From JAZKFT01 sp040386335 (GTDB taxonomy: Bacteria > Bacteroidota > Bacteroidia > Chitinophagales > Chitinophagaceae), in NCBI GenBank assembly GCA_040386335.1, contig JAZKFT010000016.1:89671-153670 (forward strand): a DNA stretch of 64,000 bases, given 5' to 3'. The notes beneath the pieces are model-generated. The model was not told the DNA's origin. It saw nothing but the letters and a program-made list of their open reading frames with translations, and made no database searches. Positions 36,975 through 47,107 of the stretch are shown here, in pieces; position 1 is the first letter of the stretch; the number at the start of each line of letters is the position of its first letter. The position numbers and the translations under genes were made by a program.

Positions 36975-38432
36975 CTACTTGCCTGTTCCCGGCATTTCCG
37001 CCAATAATTTTTTCATTTCTACTACTATGCCGGCATATTTGGGATCGTTAGCCAGGTTAGTCAGTTCGTTTGGATCATTTGGGTGTTCAAACAGCATGGA
37101 ACCTGCTTTACCGCCCTCCCATTCCACATAATGCCAGCGTTTGGTCCTCACCGATTTACCGATTTTATTTTGCACGGCGGTTACGCTATACGCCGGGTAA
37201 TCCCAACTGGCATCTGGCTTTTTAAGCAACGGCACCAGGCTATTTCCTTCGATGTTGTCGGGCCGGGGCAGGCCACAGAGGTCGGCCAGGGTCCGGTACA
37301 TATCTACCAGTTCTACAATTTGAGTGGTATACTGAGCCTTACCTTTTGGTACAGCAATGATTAACGGCACACGCAAACCGAGTTCGTACAGCGAATATGC
37401 CTTCGACCATTTGCCTTTTTCTCCAAGATGATATCCATGGTCGCCAAAAAATACCACGATGGTGTTTTCCTTTAACCCGTTTTGTTCAAGTGCCGCCATT
37501 ACACGACCCACCTGGGCATCCATAAAACTGGTAGAAGCATAATAAGCCCGTTTCATTTCCCGTGACTGTGCAGGTGACGATTCTCTTCCGATAAACAAAT
37601 CACTGTTAGTGCGGGAAATGGATATTTCTGGCAGGCCTGGCGGTGCTTTTGGTGTTGTGCCAAAACCTACCGGCAGTTCCATTTTGTCAACATCATACAA
37701 ATCGAAAAATTTCTTTGGAGCAGTGGGCGGGCTATGTGGTTTTACAAAACCTACAGCAAGAAAAAAAGGCTTTTCCTTATATGTTTCCATGAATTTGATA
37801 GCCTTGGTGGCGGTTTTGTAGTCACCATGATTTTCGCCATCACCTTCCAAAACAATGATCCTGTCCGAGGCCGCACTTTTACTCAAAGGTTGGTTGGCCG
37901 GCGCATCCGCGGGCTCGTCTTCGCTTACTAGTTTAACGGATGGCGTTTTGCCACGTTCTGTAATAGAGGAGTCGGTAGGCTCGCCGCCATCCGTCCAGGA
38001 AGGCTGGTCGTCGATACCACCGTGGAAAATTTTTCCCGAACGTAAAGTGACGTAGCCATGCTCTTTAAAATATTGCGGCAGCGTAACAAAATCAGGGTGT
38101 ATGCGCCGGAAATAATCATTGTTATTCATCACACCGGTTTGTGTAGGATACCGACCGGTTAGAAATGAACTGCGGGATGGATTACAAACCGGGTATTGCG
38201 CATAAGCCCTGTCGAAACGGGTGCCTCTTGCTGCAATTTTATCGATGTTGGGTGTCCGGATCGCCGCAACACCATAGGTACCTAACTCCGGCCTCAAATC
38301 ATCTGCCGCTATAAACAAGACATTATATTTTGGCGCCACATTGTTGCCGGAAGATTTTTGTGCGAGGGAGGAAACGGCAAACAACAACAATGGCAGGTAA
38401 GCCTGTAATCGTCGCAAACAAATTGATTTCAT
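36975..38432 (-). CDS. Secreted sulfatase (iduronate-2-sulfatase-like)
   Basis: 485 residues with a signal peptide. The N-terminal metal site is FIAADDLRPELG. The sulfatase signature VCNPSRSSFLTGR carries the CxPSR cysteine that an anaerobic or FGE-type maturase converts to formylglycine. FFGDHGYHLGEKGKWSK matches the C-terminal metal and active-site strands of iduronate-2-sulfatase relatives. It probably releases sulfate from a sulfated glycan. No maturase or glycoside hydrolase is adjacent, so this is not a polysaccharide locus. Confidence 0.92.
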   Translation of the reverse strand: MKSICLRRLQAYLPLLLFAVSSLAQKSSGNNVAPKYNVLFIAADDLRPELGTYGVAAIRTPNIDKIAARGTRFDRAYAQYPVCNPSRSSFLTGRYPTQTGVMNNNDYFRRIHPDFVTLPQYFKEHGYVTLRSGKIFHGGIDDQPSWTDGGEPTDSSITERGKTPSVKLVSEDEPADAPANQPLSKSAASDRIIVLEGDGENHGDYKTATKAIKFMETYKEKPFFLAVGFVKPHSPPTAPKKFFDLYDVDKMELPVGFGTTPKAPPGLPEISISRTNSDLFIGRESSPAQSREMKRAYYASTSFMDAQVGRVMAALEQNGLKENTIVVFFGDHGYHLGEKGKWSKAYSLYELGLRVPLIIAVPKGKAQYTTQIVELVDMYRTLADLCGLPRPDNIEGNSLVPLLKKPDASWDYPAYSVTAVQNKIGKSVRTKRWHYVEWEGGKAGSMLFEHPNDPNELTNLANDPKYAGIVVEMKKLLAEMPGTGK

Positions 38433-38641
38433 GGATCTTCGGTATTGTGGATTTTTTCAATAACCAGGTTCAGAATAAAATAGCATACCGAAGTTATCCA
38501 AACTTCTTATTCCACCACATTCACATCACCTTCAATTATTTCGCTGCAAGCCAACTGCGGCGGATACTGATGTTTTACGCCACCCGCCTAACATGCCTGT
38601 AAAAAAACCAACGCTTATATTGCCCAATCCTTCCCAGGTCA

Positions 38642-39169
38642 TTACTCTTTATTTTTTAAACTCCTGATCATTTCCCCATAGTCCTGCCCTGCGAGCATTG
38701 CAGTTACAGTATGGGCGATGCGCTTTGCCTTAGTGGCATCCGTTTTGGCACTGCTGATCCAATTGCTGAAATATTTTTGGTGAGAACCCGGTTGCTTATT
38801 GAACCTGTCGAGGGCCATGGGTTCATCCGCAAGGCATTCCATTAATTCAGGACATAATATAAATGGTGCATCATCTGCTGCCATCTGCACCTTGAGTATG
38901 GCACCTTTTCGTTTGCCAATGGCTTTGCGTACATCAGCTTTCAATGGCATAATAAAATCGCCTCCTCCCATGGGCAGCAACGCTACCGTTTTAAATTGGT
39001 AGCTATCAAGTTTTCCCTTCACCCTAAACGAAGTTTTTTGGCCCGGTTTTAATTTGCCGGCAATCACCGCGGGGATTTCAATATAGGTCCAGCCGGTCTT
39101 TTCACCCTGGTCTTCAAATCTTTTTATGACGGCATTGAATATTTGCATGCTGTAATCCCATTGAGCCAA
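38642..39169 (-). CDS. DUF1905 + YdeI/OmdA-like protein
   Basis: 175 residues; an ATG at 39148 is an alternative start. The N-terminal DUF1905 barrel (FNAVIKRFEDQGEKTGWTYIEIP ... MGGGDFIMPLKADVRKAIGK pattern) is followed by a YdeI/OmpD-associated helical tail (FNKQPGSHQKYFSNWI...AKTDATKAKRI). Relatives are linked to bacteriocin or peptide protection in Salmonella, but function here is unknown. Confidence 0.8.
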   Translation of the reverse strand: MAQWDYSMQIFNAVIKRFEDQGEKTGWTYIEIPAVIAGKLKPGQKTSFRVKGKLDSYQFKTVALLPMGGGDFIMPLKADVRKAIGKRKGAILKVQMAADDAPFILCPELMECLADEPMALDRFNKQPGSHQKYFSNWISSAKTDATKAKRIAHTVTAMLAGQDYGEMIRSLKNKE

Positions 39170-39216
39170 TAAATGTCAGAATCAAATCCAAAATAACAAA
39201 AACAAGATTATTAGAA

Positions 39217-39240
39217 AGCCACCTGCTAAGGTGGCTTTTT
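39217..39240 (-). terminator. Hairpin after ilvA
   Basis: AGCCACCT, loop GCTA, AGGTGGCT (39217-39236). On the minus strand the T stretch is short (TTTCTAATAAT); on the plus strand it is TTTTT. It lies just past the ilvA stop and probably ends the ilv operon. Confidence 0.65.
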
Positions 39241-39245
39241 GCTTT

Positions 39246-40511
39246 CTATGAAATAAGATAACCATACAAGTTCCCGTCGCCTTTTACTTCAGTGTAATTA
39301 ATATTGTAGCGTTCAAAATTCTCCATCAGCAATGCGTAATCATCTTTGGTACGCAGCTCGATGCCCACCAGTGCTGGCCCTGTTTCCTTGTTATGCTTTT
39401 GCATATATTCAAACCGGGTAATATCATCGGTGGGTCCAAGTACATGGTTAACAAATTCTTTTAGCGCACCGGGACGCTGGGCAAAACGGATCAGGAAATA
39501 ATGCTTCAGCCCTTCGTATTGCAGGGAGCGTTCTTTAATCTCCTGCATACGATCTATATCATTGTTGCTGCCACTAAGAATGCAAACTACGGTCTTGCCT
39601 TTTATCTGTTCTGCATACTCGTCCAGGGCGGCGATGCTCAATGCCCCGGCGGGTTCTGCTACAATGGCGTCCTCATTGTATAGTTTTAAGATAGTTGTAC
39701 ATACTTTGCCTTCTGCTACCAACAGCATATCATCCAGCACATCTTTACAAAAAGAAAAAGTAATATCCCCTACCCTTTTTACCGCGGCTCCGTCTACGAA
39801 ACGTTCGATACTATCCAGCATAACCGGTTTCCCGGCTTTTAATGCCTGGTACATACTGGGTGCACCTTCAGGCTCTACACCAATAATTTTGGTTTGGGGA
39901 GAAAATGTTTTGTAATAAGAACCTACACCGGCACTTAGCCCGCCACCACCCACGGGTATAAAAATATAATCCACATCCTGGATATCTTCGAATATTTCCA
40001 CCCCTACCGTTCCCTGTCCCTCAATGATCCTTGTATCATCAAAGGGGGGAATAAAAGTCATTCCGTTTTCTTCGGTGTATTTTTTGGCAGCAACGGCACA
40101 ATCATCAAAAGTGTCGCCTATCAATTTTATTTCAATAAAATCCTCTCCATGCATTTTGGTTTGGCTCACCTTTTGGTTAGGCGTGATAACCGGCATAAAT
40201 ACCACACCTTTTGTATTGAGCTTTTTGCAGCTATAAGCAAAACCCTGCGCATGGTTGCCGGCACTGGCGCATACCACTCCCTTACTCAATTGATCAGCAG
40301 GAAGGCTGCTCATCATGTTATAGGCACCACGCAGTTTGTAGCTGCGAACCACCTGCATGTCTTCTCTTTTGAGATAAATAAATGCACCAAATTTTTTCGA
40401 CAGGTTTTGATTGAATGTAAGCGGCGTACGCAACACCACATGTTTTAAGCGTTCGGCCGCCGCTTTAAAATTGAGTTGGGTATGTGGGATGGTTGATTGC
40501 ATTGATTTCAT
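39246..40511 (-). CDS. ilvA: Threonine dehydratase (deaminase)
   Basis: 421 residues from the ATG at 40511 (40502 and 40571 also possible). PLP Lys is in VVRSYKLRGAYN, with the glycine-rich phosphate loop VGGGGLSAG. The C-terminus (from about 325) is a single ACT-like regulatory domain, where E. coli IlvA has two. It makes 2-oxobutyrate from threonine for isoleucine synthesis. Last gene of the ilv run, 120 bases after ilvC. Confidence 0.93.
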   Translation of the reverse strand: MKSMQSTIPHTQLNFKAAAERLKHVVLRTPLTFNQNLSKKFGAFIYLKREDMQVVRSYKLRGAYNMMSSLPADQLSKGVVCASAGNHAQGFAYSCKKLNTKGVVFMPVITPNQKVSQTKMHGEDFIEIKLIGDTFDDCAVAAKKYTEENGMTFIPPFDDTRIIEGQGTVGVEIFEDIQDVDYIFIPVGGGGLSAGVGSYYKTFSPQTKIIGVEPEGAPSMYQALKAGKPVMLDSIERFVDGAAVKRVGDITFSFCKDVLDDMLLVAEGKVCTTILKLYNEDAIVAEPAGALSIAALDEYAEQIKGKTVVCILSGSNNDIDRMQEIKERSLQYEGLKHYFLIRFAQRPGALKEFVNHVLGPTDDITRFEYMQKHNKETGPALVGIELRTKDDYALLMENFERYNINYTEVKGDGNLYGYLIS

Positions 40512-40631
40512 GCCTGTTTTTGTTCGCCCATTCAGGGCGATGATCGATATTATTTCACACAGATCTTTCATTTATGGCGTTCCAGGCAGCGGCCATAACT
40601 TAAGAAGACTGACTATGCTTCAATTATTATT

Positions 40632-42116
40632 TTATGCTACCGTACTAATCGCTTTCATTGAAGTCATGGCTTGTCTTAGCACATCTCCAACAACTTCAAT
40701 ATGGTGACTGCGCAAGGCTTTGTTTACCGCGATCAGTGTTTTATTATCCGCGCCGTTGTCGATGCCTTCATTAAAGTTTTTTCCTATAATATCTGTTTCT
40801 ACAGTCTTCATAAAATCGCCCAGCAATGGCACGCAGGCATGATTAAAAAGATAGCAACCATACTCGGCCGTATCGGAAATTACCCGGTTCATTTCGAACA
40901 ATTTTTTACGGGCAATGGTGTTAGCGATAAGCGGCGTTTCATGAAGCGATTCGTAATAGGCACTCTCGGCTTTAATACCAGCCTCTACCATGGTTTCAAA
41001 GGCCAGTTCCACACCAGCACGTACCATAGCGACCATTAATAAACCATTGTCAAAAAATTCCTGTTCGCTGATCTTGTCTGCAGTAGCTGTTGATTTTTCA
41101 AACGCTGTTTCCCCGGTTTCCGCACGCCAGCCCAACAGGTTCTTATCATCATTAGCCCAATCTGTCATCATGGTGCTGCTAAATTCACCACTCATAATAT
41201 CGTCCTGGTGCTTTTGAAACAAGGGGCGCATGATGGTCTTCAGTTCTTCTGAAATTTCAAATGCTTTTATTTTAGCAGGGTTGCTCAGCCTGTCGAACAT
41301 GGCAGTGATACCGCCTTGCTTCAGAGCTTCCGTAATAACTTCCCAGCCGTATTGGATCAGTTTGGAAGCATAACCGCTTTCAATACCCTTCTCGATCATT
41401 TTATCAAAGCAAAGAATGGAACCGCTTTGCAATAAGCCGCAAAGAATGGTCTGCTCACCCATGAGATCGCTTTTTACTTCTGCTACAAAGGATGATTTCA
41501 ATACACCAGCCCTATGACCACCGGTACCCGCTGCATAGGCTTTTGCCTGTTCCCAGCCTTTGCCTTCTGGATCATTTTCGGGGTGCACTGCAATTAAGGT
41601 AGGTACACCAAAACCACGAACATATTCGGCCCTTACCTCGCTGCCCGGGCATTTCGGCGCCACCATAATAACCGTCAGGTCTTTACGGATCTGCATTCCT
41701 TCTTCCACAATATTAAAACCATGACTATAAGATAAGGTTGCTCCTTGTTTCATCAGCGGCATAATAGCCGACACGACTGCTGTATGTTGCTTATCCGGCG
41801 TAAGATTGATTACAAGATCTGCACCCGGAATCAGTTCTTCGTATGAGCCAACAGTAAATCCATTTTCAGTGGCATTTTTCCACGACTGGCGTTTGCTTTC
41901 AATGGCTTCTTTACGTAATGTGTAGGTTACGTCTAATCCTGAATCCCGAAGGTTCAAACCCTGGTTTAAGCCCTGGGCACCGCAGCCTACAATTACCAGT
42001 TTCTTTCCTTTTAGTGCATTTACACCATCGGTAAAATTGCTCCCATCCAGGAATTCACATACACCCAATTGGTTGAGCTGGTCTCTTAACGATAATGTGT
42101 TGAAATAATTAGCCAT
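40632..42116 (-). CDS. ilvC: Ketol-acid reductoisomerase, class II
   Basis: 494 residues, the long class II form with duplicated knotted domain as in E. coli. The NADPH motif is VIVGCGAQGLNQGLNLRDSG in pattern. Conserved acidic ligands lie in the C-terminal repeats (LMGEQTILCG region). It converts acetolactate or acetohydroxybutyrate to the dihydroxy acid. Preceded by a 170-base gap with a short-word array. Confidence 0.96.
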   Translation of the reverse strand: MANYFNTLSLRDQLNQLGVCEFLDGSNFTDGVNALKGKKLVIVGCGAQGLNQGLNLRDSGLDVTYTLRKEAIESKRQSWKNATENGFTVGSYEELIPGADLVINLTPDKQHTAVVSAIMPLMKQGATLSYSHGFNIVEEGMQIRKDLTVIMVAPKCPGSEVRAEYVRGFGVPTLIAVHPENDPEGKGWEQAKAYAAGTGGHRAGVLKSSFVAEVKSDLMGEQTILCGLLQSGSILCFDKMIEKGIESGYASKLIQYGWEVITEALKQGGITAMFDRLSNPAKIKAFEISEELKTIMRPLFQKHQDDIMSGEFSSTMMTDWANDDKNLLGWRAETGETAFEKSTATADKISEQEFFDNGLLMVAMVRAGVELAFETMVEAGIKAESAYYESLHETPLIANTIARKKLFEMNRVISDTAEYGCYLFNHACVPLLGDFMKTVETDIIGKNFNEGIDNGADNKTLIAVNKALRSHHIEVVGDVLRQAMTSMKAISTVA

Positions 42117-42118
42117 GA

Positions 42119-42199
42119 CTTGATTTTTGATTTATGATTTCGGATTTATGATTTGAAAAATTTATGATGTATGATTTCGGGTTGACGATTTGAATTTCC
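42119..42199. repeat. Tandem ATTTATGATT-type word array between ilvN and ilvC
   Basis: At least six degenerate copies of GATTTATGATTT / GATTTCGGATTT words directly upstream of ilvC. Same word family as at 1628, 16648 and 62952. Confidence 0.75.
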
Positions 42200-42287
42200 C
42201 TGAATTCTATAACTGGACATGGAGGTGTTTTTACATCTGTACACCTTAACCTTACTACTCACTACTTGCTAATTGACCTTGGGGCTA

Positions 42288-42875
42288 TTACATGGTAAAC
42301 ACGCCGGCGCCCTGGCTGAGAAACTCGTTCTCTACCATCTCTTCGCCGGGCATCTGGTACTCAAATTCCCTTATCTTTTCGTTGAAACCCTTGCTGTCTT
42401 TAATAATGGCTACCCTGGCGCTTCTTACAAACTCTATCAGGCCATAGGGTTGCAGTACTTCCAGCAATTTATCCGTTTCTTCCCGCTGACCGGTAGTTTC
42501 AAATACGGTATAGTCCTTACGAATCACCACTGCCCTTGCACCATATTCCCGAAGCAGTCTTTCCACTTTTACCTTCTCCGCTATTTCATCAGTCGATACT
42601 TTGTACAGCGCCATTTCCTGCCAGATAATTTCATCATTGGTGTTGTAATAGGCTTTCAACACCTCCACTTGTTTTTCAATCTGGCGGCAAAGTTTACGTA
42701 CCACTTCTTCCACCTCATCTATTACAATTGTAAACCGGTGGATGCCTTCAATTTCTGATGGTGAGGTATTGAGGCTATCGATATTTATTTTTCTACGCGA
42801 AAAAATAATAGCAATGCGGTTGATAAGCCCTATATGGTTTTCGGTGTAAACGGTGATAGTGAATTCCTGTTTCAT
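42288..42875 (-). CDS. ilvN: Acetolactate synthase small (regulatory) subunit
   Basis: 195 residues. N-terminal ACT domain with TENHIGLINRIAIIFSRRKI and IDSLNTSPSE, the valine-binding part of IlvN/IlvH. The C-terminal domain follows from about 85. It binds the IlvB subunit and gives valine feedback. It is separated from ilvB by a DinB-like gene, an unusual split. Confidence 0.93.
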   Translation of the reverse strand: MKQEFTITVYTENHIGLINRIAIIFSRRKINIDSLNTSPSEIEGIHRFTIVIDEVEEVVRKLCRQIEKQVEVLKAYYNTNDEIIWQEMALYKVSTDEIAEKVKVERLLREYGARAVVIRKDYTVFETTGQREETDKLLEVLQPYGLIEFVRSARVAIIKDSKGFNEKIREFEYQMPGEEMVENEFLSQGAGVFTM

Positions 42876-42903
42876 GGTACGATGTTTTATGACAGACTGG
42901 TAG

Positions 42904-43374
42904 TTATTTTTGCTCGTTGAGAACGATTCTTTTTAATGCCATGGCATAACCCAAATGCAATCCTTCGTGCATGGCGATATATTCCGCGGCCTCCTGGATG
43001 TTACTTAGTGCTACGCCAAAACTGCTGGTCCAGGCAGTATAGTTGCTAAAAATGCCGGCTTCGTGGTCAACTACAAAATCTTCGATAGTGGAAACAGCCA
43101 GTTCTTTTAGTTCCTCCAATTCATTCCATTCAATAAAACCTTCCGGCTTTGTTCCCTTACCATACTTTGAAATAATTGAAGCACTGATCTTCGGTTCCAC
43201 TCCCGACATTTTATAACATACGATCTGCTGACCCACAATCATATTTCCAAAATTCCAAATGATGTTATTATTGAATCCTTCCGGTATTTCATTCAAAGCA
43301 CCGATCGGCAATCCTTCCATTAATTGGAGAAAGTTGCTTCTTGCCTGCTTGATGATGTCGATACTCTTGGTCAT
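42904..43374 (-). CDS. DinB family protein
   Basis: 156 residues of the DinB/YfiT-like four-helix fold, with LQLMEGLPIGALNEIPEGF at the start and metal-site-type histidines in the late helix MHEGLHLGYAM. Members are metal-dependent thiol transferases or unknown. It sits between ilvB and ilvN with gaps of 58 and 28 bases, so it is probably co-transcribed. No known link to branched-chain synthesis. Confidence 0.8.
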   Translation of the reverse strand: MTKSIDIIKQARSNFLQLMEGLPIGALNEIPEGFNNNIIWNFGNMIVGQQIVCYKMSGVEPKISASIISKYGKGTKPEGFIEWNELEELKELAVSTIEDFVVDHEAGIFSNYTAWTSSFGVALSNIQEAAEYIAMHEGLHLGYAMALKRIVLNEQK

Positions 43375-43432
43375 TGTTTCTTCGGTTGGTTGTCAGTTTT
43401 ACTTTAGATACTAAAATCCCTCTTCTGCATGG

Positions 43433-45235
43433 CTAGCTCAACCTGATCTCCGCCACACTGCATCCCTGCGGCACCATTGGGAAAACATTGTCTTCTTTAC
43501 CCACCATCACTTCAAGCAGGTAAGGGCCTTTGTGATTAAGCATAGTTGAAAGCGCATTAGCCAAATCTTCTCTTTTAGAAACACACTGGCCTTCTATGCG
43601 GTAACCCTTCGCCACTGCTACAAAGTCAGGGCTTTGTATGTCTACAAATGAATATCTTTTATCCATAAACAACTGCTGCCACTGCCGCACCATCCCCAGG
43701 AAACGGTTATTGAGGATGATGATCTTTACATCTACATCACACTGCATGATGGTACCCAGTTCCTGGATGGTCATCTGGATGCCGCCGTCGCCGGCAATCG
43801 CCACTACGGTGCGTTCGGGTGCGCCAAACTTGGCACCTATCGCAGCTGGCAAAGCAAAACCCATAGTACCCAATCCGCCGCTGGTAACATTGCTTTTAGA
43901 TTGATTGAATTTTGCATACCTGCAGGCAACCATCTGGTGTTGGCCCACATCGGTTACGATAATGGCATCGCCGTTGGTCAGTTCATTTAACTGGTTCAGC
44001 ACTTCACCCATACGCAGTTCTTCGGTGGTTGGGTTCAATTCGTCATTGATCACCAATTCCACTTCCTGTTGCATGTGGTCAGCAAACTGTTGTAACCATT
44101 CCTTATGTTCTTTGGCGTCCACAAGAGCAGTAAGCATCGGCAAGGTCTCCTTGCAATCGCCCCAAACCGGAACAGTTGTTTTTACATTCTTATCAATTTC
44201 ACTTGGGTCAATGTCCAGGTGGATCACCTTGGCTTGTTTGGCATATTTATCCAGCCGGCCAGTAACACGGTCGTCGAAACGCATACCGATTGCAATCAAC
44301 ACGTCACATTCGTTGGTAAGCACATTCGGACCATAGTTTCCGTGCATGCCGAGCATCCCCACATTCAGCGGGTGACTGGTTGGGATCGCACCCGCGCCCA
44401 TAATGGTCCATGCTGCGGGAATACCGGATTTTTCCACAAAGGCTTTAAACTCAGCTTCTGCACGTGCAAGGATAACGCCCTGTCCAAATAGAATAAATGG
44501 CTTTTTAGCTTCATTTATGAGTTGGGCGGCCTGTTCCACATAAGTCTTGCGAACAATGGGCTTGGGCCGGTAACTGCGGATATGGTTGCAAGGCACATAT
44601 CCTTCGTAATTAAACTTTTGAAGCTGTGCATTCTTGGTAATGTCAATCAAAACCGGCCCTGGCCTTCCGGTGCGGGCAATATAAAATGCCTTGGCCAGAA
44701 CATGAGGAATCTCGGTGGCATCCGTCACCTGGTAATTCCATTTGGTTACCGGAGTGGTGATGTTGATCACATCCGTTTCCTGGAAGGCGTCGGTACCCAG
44801 CAGATGAGCAAACACCTGCCCGGTGATACATACTAATGGAGTACTGTCTATCATAGCGTCGGCCAGACCTGTAACAAGATTGGTAGCCCCGGGGCCGCTC
44901 GTAGCGAAAACAACACCTACCCTTCCAGAGGACCTGGCATAACCCTGGCCGGCATGAATCCCACCCTGCTCATGGCGGACGAGGATATGTTTTATCTTTT
45001 CATGATAATCGTACAGGGCATCATAGATAGGCATGATGGCGCCACCGGGGTAACCGAAAATGGTATCCACACCTTCCGCTATAAATGCTTCCAATACAGC
45101 TTGCGAGCCGTTGATCTCAACGGTGGCCTTTTCAGCTACTGCTGCATTTCCATTAATCAACTCGTCGCTCATTATTGGCGCTGCAGCCGTAATAATTTCA
45201 GGCTTTGTTTCTGGTATTGTCAGTGTATCATTCAT
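43433..45235 (-). CDS. ilvB: Acetolactate synthase large subunit
   Basis: 600 residues from the ATG at 45235. A thiamine-diphosphate enzyme: GYPGGAIMPIYD with the proton-relay Glu in ILVRHEQGGIHAGQGYAR, and the ThDP/Mg motif AIAGDGGIQMTIQEL...IILNNRFLGMV. A disordered leader of about 35 residues precedes the core. It condenses pyruvate with pyruvate or 2-oxobutyrate, the first common step of Val/Ile synthesis. Confidence 0.96.
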   Translation of the reverse strand: MNDTLTIPETKPEIITAAAPIMSDELINGNAAVAEKATVEINGSQAVLEAFIAEGVDTIFGYPGGAIMPIYDALYDYHEKIKHILVRHEQGGIHAGQGYARSSGRVGVVFATSGPGATNLVTGLADAMIDSTPLVCITGQVFAHLLGTDAFQETDVINITTPVTKWNYQVTDATEIPHVLAKAFYIARTGRPGPVLIDITKNAQLQKFNYEGYVPCNHIRSYRPKPIVRKTYVEQAAQLINEAKKPFILFGQGVILARAEAEFKAFVEKSGIPAAWTIMGAGAIPTSHPLNVGMLGMHGNYGPNVLTNECDVLIAIGMRFDDRVTGRLDKYAKQAKVIHLDIDPSEIDKNVKTTVPVWGDCKETLPMLTALVDAKEHKEWLQQFADHMQQEVELVINDELNPTTEELRMGEVLNQLNELTNGDAIIVTDVGQHQMVACRYAKFNQSKSNVTSGGLGTMGFALPAAIGAKFGAPERTVVAIAGDGGIQMTIQELGTIMQCDVDVKIIILNNRFLGMVRQWQQLFMDKRYSFVDIQSPDFVAVAKGYRIEGQCVSKREDLANALSTMLNHKGPYLLEVMVGKEDNVFPMVPQGCSVAEIRLS

Positions 45236-45298
45236 TGTGATGAATTTTAAAATTTTTACAGTTTTCAAGCCCCACCGGGAGATGTAGAGGGCTGTTCT

Positions 45299-46978
45299 TT
45301 ATGCTTCGTCCGTTACGCAACCTTCACTTGCATCTTTTACACACATAGCATATTTAAATAAAACGCCCTTTGTTTCTTTTAATGCCGGCTTTGTCCAGGC
45401 TGCTCTCCGTTCTGATATTTCGTCGTTGCTTACCTTTAAATTAATGGTGTTACTGGTAGCATCTATTTCAATGGTATCATTATCCTTTACCAGGGCGAGT
45501 AATCCACCATTAAAAGCTTCCGGCGTTATATGCCCGACGACAAAGCCATGACTTCCGCCACTAAATCTTCCATCGGTAATTAAGGCTACATCTTTACCCA
45601 AACCGGCACCTGTAATGGCACTGGTGGGTTTCAGCATTTCAGGCATACCCGGCGCACCTTTGGGGCCTTCGTAACGAATCACCACTACATCACCTTTTTG
45701 TACGCGACCATTTGCAATACCTGCTACCAAATCTTTCTCCCCATCAAATACCCTTGCCGGACCTTCAAAACGTTCGCCTTCTTTGCCGCTTATTTTTGCG
45801 ACGCAACCTTTTTCGGCAAGGTTGCCATATAGTATTTGTAAATGACCAGTCGCTTTTAATGGTTGATCCAGGGGATAAATAATTTTCTGCGTATCAAAAT
45901 TTATTGAGGGCACAGATTCCAGGTTTTCAGCAAGTGTTTTGCCGGTGACCGTTATGCAATCGCCATGCAATAATCCCTCGCTCAGCAAATATTTCATCAC
46001 CGCAGGTACACCGCCGTGTGCATGAAGCTCCTGCATCAAATATTTACCACTCGGCTTAAAGTCAGCAAGCACGGGGGTTTTGTCGCTGATGCGTTGAAAA
46101 TCATCCTGGGTGAGATCTACATCCACACTTTTTGCCATGGCAATTAAATGCAGTACCGCATTGGTACTTCCACCAAAGATCATAACAGTAGTGATGGCAT
46201 TTTCAAATGCCTTCTTTGTCATGATATCTTTGGGTGTGATATCTTTTTCAAGCAGGATCCTAATAGCTTTACCGGCATCCAGGCATTCCGTCGTTTTATC
46301 GTCACTTATAGCCGGGTTGCTGCTAGAATAGGGCAAACTCATACCCAAAGCTTCTATGGCACTGGCCATCGTGTTTGCGGTGTACATACCTCCACAAGCA
46401 CCTGCACCAGGGCAGCTATGTTTCACCACTTCTTTAAAATCTTCAGGTGTAATGGTGCCAGCCAGTTTTTTACCCAAGGCTTCAAAAGATGAAATAATGT
46501 TCAACTCTTCATCTTTATAATGGCCGGGAGCTATAGTGCCACCGTACACCATTATTGATGGACGATTCAGACGGCCCATCGCCATAATAGCACCAGGCAT
46601 ATTTTTATCGCAGCCCGGCAAGGCGATTAATCCATCGTAGTAAAAACCGCCACATACAGCTTCAATACTGTCTGCAATCAGATCGCGGCTCACCAGTGAA
46701 TACCGCATACCATCGGTACCATTACTGATACCGTCACTGATGCCAATCGTATTAAAGATCAACCCCACAAGATCAGCATCCCATACTCCCTGCTTCACCA
46801 ACTTTGCCAGGTCGTTCAGGTGCATATTACAGGTGTTACCGTCGTAACCCATACTGCAAATGCCCACCTGCGCCTTAGTCAGATCATGTTCGGTTAAGCC
46901 AATACCGTAGAGCATCGCCTGCGCCGCAGGTTGTGTTTCATCCTGGGTAAGTACTTTACTATATTTGTTTAGTTCCAC
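45299..46978 (-). CDS. ilvD: Dihydroxy-acid dehydratase
   Basis: 559 residues with the Fe-S cysteines in ALPGCDKNMPG and HSCPGAGACGGMYTANTM, a Mg-binding carboxylated-Lys region and the C-terminal LITDGRFSGGSHGFVVGH. It removes water from dihydroxy-isovalerate or -methylvalerate. Between ilvE and ilvB. The start is an exact ATG (complement at 46978) with no better upstream choice. Confidence 0.96.
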   Translation of the reverse strand: MELNKYSKVLTQDETQPAAQAMLYGIGLTEHDLTKAQVGICSMGYDGNTCNMHLNDLAKLVKQGVWDADLVGLIFNTIGISDGISNGTDGMRYSLVSRDLIADSIEAVCGGFYYDGLIALPGCDKNMPGAIMAMGRLNRPSIMVYGGTIAPGHYKDEELNIISSFEALGKKLAGTITPEDFKEVVKHSCPGAGACGGMYTANTMASAIEALGMSLPYSSSNPAISDDKTTECLDAGKAIRILLEKDITPKDIMTKKAFENAITTVMIFGGSTNAVLHLIAMAKSVDVDLTQDDFQRISDKTPVLADFKPSGKYLMQELHAHGGVPAVMKYLLSEGLLHGDCITVTGKTLAENLESVPSINFDTQKIIYPLDQPLKATGHLQILYGNLAEKGCVAKISGKEGERFEGPARVFDGEKDLVAGIANGRVQKGDVVVIRYEGPKGAPGMPEMLKPTSAITGAGLGKDVALITDGRFSGGSHGFVVGHITPEAFNGGLLALVKDNDTIEIDATSNTINLKVSNDEISERRAAWTKPALKETKGVLFKYAMCVKDASEGCVTDEA

Positions 46979-47107
46979 TTTAATTTATTTGATTGTTTTA
47001 TTTTTTGAGCCTGGCTGTAAACCATTGTGCATCTGTATTGGCGTCGCACTCCTGTACTGTATTACTTTATTGGGCTTACCTTTTTTTAACTTGCCTGTCA
47101 CTGTTTG

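Noticed and set aside
36975..38432. Polysaccharide utilisation locus around the sulfatase
   Set aside because: No SusC/SusD pair, glycoside hydrolase or formylglycine maturase is nearby.
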